Source: Comamonas avium
GTDB taxonomy: Bacteria > Pseudomonadota > Gammaproteobacteria > Burkholderiales > Burkholderiaceae_C
NCBI RefSeq assembly: GCF_014836675.1
Contig: NZ_JACSQK010000001.1
Location: 430,720 to 494,719, forward strand
Reading direction: 5' to 3'
Length of the DNA: 64,000 bases
The notes under the pieces are model-generated. The model was not told where the DNA came from, ran no database searches, and saw only the letters and a program-made list of their open reading frames with translations. A program made the translations under genes and the position numbers. Positions 61,297-64,000 of the stretch are shown piece after piece; position 1 is the first letter of the stretch; the number at the start of each line of letters is the position of its first letter.

Positions 61297-61610
61297 GTGA
61301 TTCGGCTCTTAATTATTTTTGTGATTGGCTACAGGGTGAAGGAGATGATTTCGCTCACCGCAGGTGAATTATTTTCTGGTTGCGTCAAGAAAGTAACCAA
61401 AGATATAACTCTGGCGACGGCTTTCCGGCGGAACTCGCGGCGTTCCTTCGTCACTCTGCTCAAACAGCCACCGAAAATATGATGGACTTCCTAAAACAAT
61501 CCGCGTCGCTTGCGCGCGCATTGTTCTTGTCCCGGTGTGCCTTTTAGGTGAGTGAATTAATACTTGGTTTTAAGTGTTTTAAAATTAAACAATATTTAGG
61601 CTGATTACTT

Positions 61611-63569
61611 TTAATTGTTTTTATCAATTTTAATAAATCCAGAGAACCAAGCAATAATTATCAAACTAGAAAGCCATCCAAATAGGATTTGTATCCATTG
61701 AAACCATCTAATTATGTTTCCAATTTCCATTGTGGAAATTGATTCATAAAAATCTTTCTTATTCGAATTTGTTTTAATACTCCAACTTTTTTCTTGGCCC
61801 AAATCAACGAATGGTAGCATTGTATCAATCGAGTAAATTAAAGGGTTGAAGCTTGGATATTCATTTGGTAATTCTTTGCAATAAATCCAATTTTCCTTTG
61901 AGCAAATCTTTATATCATTATCTGTGTATACTATTGCTTGATTTGGTGTAATTATTGATCTCTCAGCGGCAAAATAATAGATTAAAGATCCGAAAAATAT
62001 AAAGAATAAAATGTAGTTAATTAGAAGATTGGGTTTGTATCCATACCCAATAAGATTTTTGTATGCACTAAGAATTAATCTGTTATATCCTGTTGAAATT
62101 TCCCTCTTATGATCGCTTATATTAAAAGATAATTCTTTGAATTGATGCTGCAAATTCATTTCTTTATATGACTTTAAAAGTATTGCATAGCAGTCGTCGT
62201 GGTTTTTTCTAGTATGACTTATATTTTTGATCCACTTTACTCTTTCTTTTAAATCAATGATTGAGTTTTCAGAAATTAAGCAGTAATTAAAATTTATAAA
62301 AATATTATTGCATTTCCAGCTCGTTATTTCATCTTCAAGTATTTTGCAATATGAATTTTTAAAAATGCAATTACTAATTTCATTTACTGTACTCAAGATT
62401 AATCTATTGCTAATATCGCAATCTATAATGGCAATAGATTTTTTCGATGAAAAATAATTTATTTTCTCTAAGATAAGATCTTTATGAAAATTAGAGTTTG
62501 TAAAAGATATTGATGGATTTTTAGATGAAATTAATTCGATGGTTAAGTTTTTTTGAAATTCACTGTGCGATATTTCTATTAAGTATTCTTCATTTTTTTT
62601 GTTAAGGGCAGATGAGTGTGAAATATCCTTTATTTTTAAAATGTCTTGAAATTTACTCGATGCAATTAGCAATCCGCCAGTTAAATGCAGTGAGTTTAAT
62701 ACGGATGGTGAGTTTACTTGACAGTCAAATATTTCAAGTCTTCCGTCGTTTAATATGTAAGAATTTTGTAGATCTAGTATTCTGGAGAAGCTGTTCGAAC
62801 TTAAATTTATAGATCCATAAATGTTGTTTTTGTGAAATATAAAATTGCATATTTTAGACCTTTGTATCGTTAAAGCTGATTCGCTCTTTCGTAATGAGTG
62901 AATTTTACATTTTTCAATAAAAAAGCTATCCTCAATATTTGAGTTAATAAGTTGTATTTGACTTGATATTGTGGATTTTTTTACGTTTATAAATGATTTA
63001 CACTGTGTTCCATTTAAGTTTATTGAAAACTTATCCTCTGAATTAATTGTAACGGATTCAAAAACTAATGCTTTGAAGCTAGAGTGCTGGAAACTTATTC
63101 CACTTTGAAAGCTACTGTCTTTAATGTTTATCGTATCATTGCTTTTAATATCTGTGAAATATAAAATTTTGTTTTTCTTTGTGAATGTATTGTCAATTAT
63201 GTTTATTTGATTTTTTGTTTCTATTCTTTTTAATTCGAAGTTACCTATTAGATTGTTTTTTAAGAAAATCGCACCATGAAATTTTGAATTTCTAATTACT
63301 AAATCTAGTATTCTGCAAGATTTAAATTGCAGTGAGTTTTTAAAGGATGATTGATTAATTTCAAACCTTTTGGGGAAGAAGCAATTTTCAAAAATAAGGT
63401 GACTATTAATTTCTTGAGATTCTATACTTATGAGTTCATCTATAAAAAAATTTTTAAAAATAAATGTATGTGATTTTATTTTTTCTTCTATCTCTTTTTT
63501 GGTAATTTTTTTTAAATTTTGAAATTCAACGGGCCAAGCATTGTATTCTTTAAATGATTCCGAGTTCAT
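61611..63569 (-). CDS. Unrecognised 652-residue protein: beta-helix-like repeats plus two C-terminal TM helices
   Basis: A single open frame in DNA that is much more A+T-rich than its surroundings (roughly 20-33% G+C in lines I counted), rich in Lys, Asn, Ile and Ser. Residues about 40-450 consist of irregular repeats of about 20 residues with patterns such as FENCFFP, SSFKNSLQFKSC and NSKFHGAIFLKNN, suggesting a pentapeptide-like right-handed beta-helix. The C-terminal part has a TM helix at 515-535, an extracytoplasmic loop with two Cys and the segment FNPLIYSIDTMLPFVDLGQE (574-593), and a TM helix at about 625-646. A similar TM-loop-TM end occurs, as far as I recall, in pentapeptide and ion-channel-like membrane proteins. 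No signal peptide and no clear ribosome site. Probably horizontally acquired; function unknown. Confidence 0.75.
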   Translation of the reverse strand: MNSESFKEYNAWPVEFQNLKKITKKEIEEKIKSHTFIFKNFFIDELISIESQEINSHLIFENCFFPKRFEINQSSFKNSLQFKSCRILDLVIRNSKFHGAIFLKNNLIGNFELKRIETKNQINIIDNTFTKKNKILYFTDIKSNDTINIKDSSFQSGISFQHSSFKALVFESVTINSEDKFSINLNGTQCKSFINVKKSTISSQIQLINSNIEDSFFIEKCKIHSLRKSESALTIQRSKICNFIFHKNNIYGSINLSSNSFSRILDLQNSYILNDGRLEIFDCQVNSPSVLNSLHLTGGLLIASSKFQDILKIKDISHSSALNKKNEEYLIEISHSEFQKNLTIELISSKNPSISFTNSNFHKDLILEKINYFSSKKSIAIIDCDISNRLILSTVNEISNCIFKNSYCKILEDEITSWKCNNIFINFNYCLISENSIIDLKERVKWIKNISHTRKNHDDCYAILLKSYKEMNLQHQFKELSFNISDHKREISTGYNRLILSAYKNLIGYGYKPNLLINYILFFIFFGSLIYYFAAERSIITPNQAIVYTDNDIKICSKENWIYCKELPNEYPSFNPLIYSIDTMLPFVDLGQEKSWSIKTNSNKKDFYESISTMEIGNIIRWFQWIQILFGWLSSLIIIAWFSGFIKIDKNN

Positions 63570-63880
63570 GTTATTTGTTTTTAATTAAAGATAGATGGTG
63601 TTATTTAATTTGCTGATGAATGTAGGTATGAAATTTTACTTTTTCAAAAAATTCAGTATTTTATAATTTTTATATCGCTAATTGGTAAATGAAGTGAAAA
63701 TCGATTTTTAACTGAGTAGAAGTGAAATCTATCACAAGCTTACAAGCACGAGAGTTTTTTATGAATGCGGTTGAGACAAGCTGATATGCCCGGTGCTCAT
63801 TATTATCGCGTACAAAAGGGTTAATCTTTAAAATTTGATAGCTGCTAGCGCAGGCTGCATAAGAGATATCGGATATTTAG
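63570..63880. other. A+T-rich gene-free region
   Basis: Upstream of the beta-helix gene and downstream of the partial gene at the window end. Its promoter probably lies here, but the low G+C content makes box-spotting meaningless. Palindrome copy F starts at 63834. Confidence 0.5.
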
Positions 63881-63900
63881 CTATGAACCCCTATAGCTTG
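63834..63900. repeat. Dispersed palindromic repeat, copy F (diverged)
   Basis: Begins TTTGATAGCTGCTAGCGCAG and ends CCCTATAGCTTG, with GATATCGGATATT in between. Its right side overlaps the stop codon of the partial minus-strand gene. Confidence 0.5.
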
Positions 63901-64000
63901 TTTGCGGTACGCAGCGTAAGTTGTTACGGGCAGCTGCTTCCAGTATTTCGCGGAAGTGGGCGGTGCTGTAGATGCGCGCACGATCTAAAAAGCCCTGCAG
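63881..64000 (-). CDS. C-terminal end of an unidentified protein (truncated by window)
   Basis: 39 codons and a TAG read leftward from the window edge. The peptide opens LQGFLDRARIYSTAHFREIL, continues EAAARNNLRCVPQTS and ends YRGS. Composition and helix-like pattern look genuine and G+C-rich, unlike the neighbouring A+T-rich gene, so this may mark the return to core genome. The family is not recognised. Confidence 0.5.
   Translation of the reverse strand: MQGFLDRARIYSTAHFREILEAAARNNLRCVPQTSYRGS

Larger units (their letters stand above)
60856..61610. other. A+T-rich, patchwork intergenic region with gene debris
   Basis: Includes the lpd fragment (61141-61214), a partial dispersed palindrome (61258-61296), a run of nine G residues (61212-61220) and a 61-codon frame at 61297-61482 that I judge non-coding. 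The mosaic suggests repeated insertion and deletion. Confidence 0.6.

Noticed and set aside
61297..61482. 61-codon plus-strand frame
   Set aside because: It lies in mosaic debris, has no ribosome site or domain, and its peptide has the look of a translated non-coding repeat.

Overview
The window looks like chromosomal DNA of a betaproteobacterium of the family Comamonadaceae, most likely Comamonas or a close relative. The reasons are the moderately high G+C housekeeping genes, the neighbourhoods lptF/lptG beside pepA-holC and dnaE-clpS-clpA, a pyruvate dehydrogenase operon whose E3 carries its own lipoyl domain, a Bug-type solute-binding protein, and a dispersed intergenic palindrome that begins with GATAGCTGC. 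Everything rests on reading the sequence; no database search was possible.

Layout. 1-2320: end of a hotdog thioesterase gene, an MDR-type NADP oxidoreductase and an SDR oxidoreductase. 2532-8546: a complete RND multidrug efflux operon (adaptor, pump, outer-membrane channel) closed by a strong terminator. 8759-9214: an Lrp-type regulator. 9752-10924: glycerate kinase. 10925-20421 is an accessory stretch: a small lipoprotein with a TonB-like C-terminal domain, a YjaB-type acetyltransferase, an IS30-family element that has cut off an isochorismatase-family gene, a four-gene chaperone-usher fimbrial operon on the minus strand, and the wreck of a second acetyltransferase gene. A diverged repeat of about 150 bp occurs in opposite orientations at 11117-11270 and 13823-13967.

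20422-59741 is mostly core genome: methionine-type aminotransferase, CysB-like regulator and SirB/CbiX chelatase; LptF/LptG divergent from PepA-HolC; a D-2-hydroxyacid dehydrogenase; TrhO; a FemAB-like protein; tRNA-Val(GAC); BamD; DnaE; ClpS-ClpA; cardiolipin synthase; part of the catechol ortho-cleavage pathway (CatB, CatC, a LysR regulator and a Bug protein, without CatA); exonuclease I; oligopeptidase A; FolD; a two-component system; and the divergent aceE-aceF-lpd operon. 59742-64000 is again accessory and very A+T-rich: a bacteriohemerythrin, a stranded 74-bp fragment of an lpd gene, an unrecognised 652-residue beta-helix plus two-transmembrane protein, and the 3' end of an unidentified gene.

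How the genes work together: RND pump, Lpt and BamD genes serve the envelope; the fimbrial operon would build an adhesive surface fibre; aceEF-lpd supplies acetyl-CoA, possibly under the adjacent sensor kinase and regulator; CatB/CatC carry muconate towards beta-ketoadipate. The most novel-looking item is the A+T-rich beta-helix/two-TM gene at 61611-63569. The most informative structural signals are the palindrome family (with a look-alike inside the coding sequence of the aceF linker), the lpd fragment, and the IS30-associated truncation.
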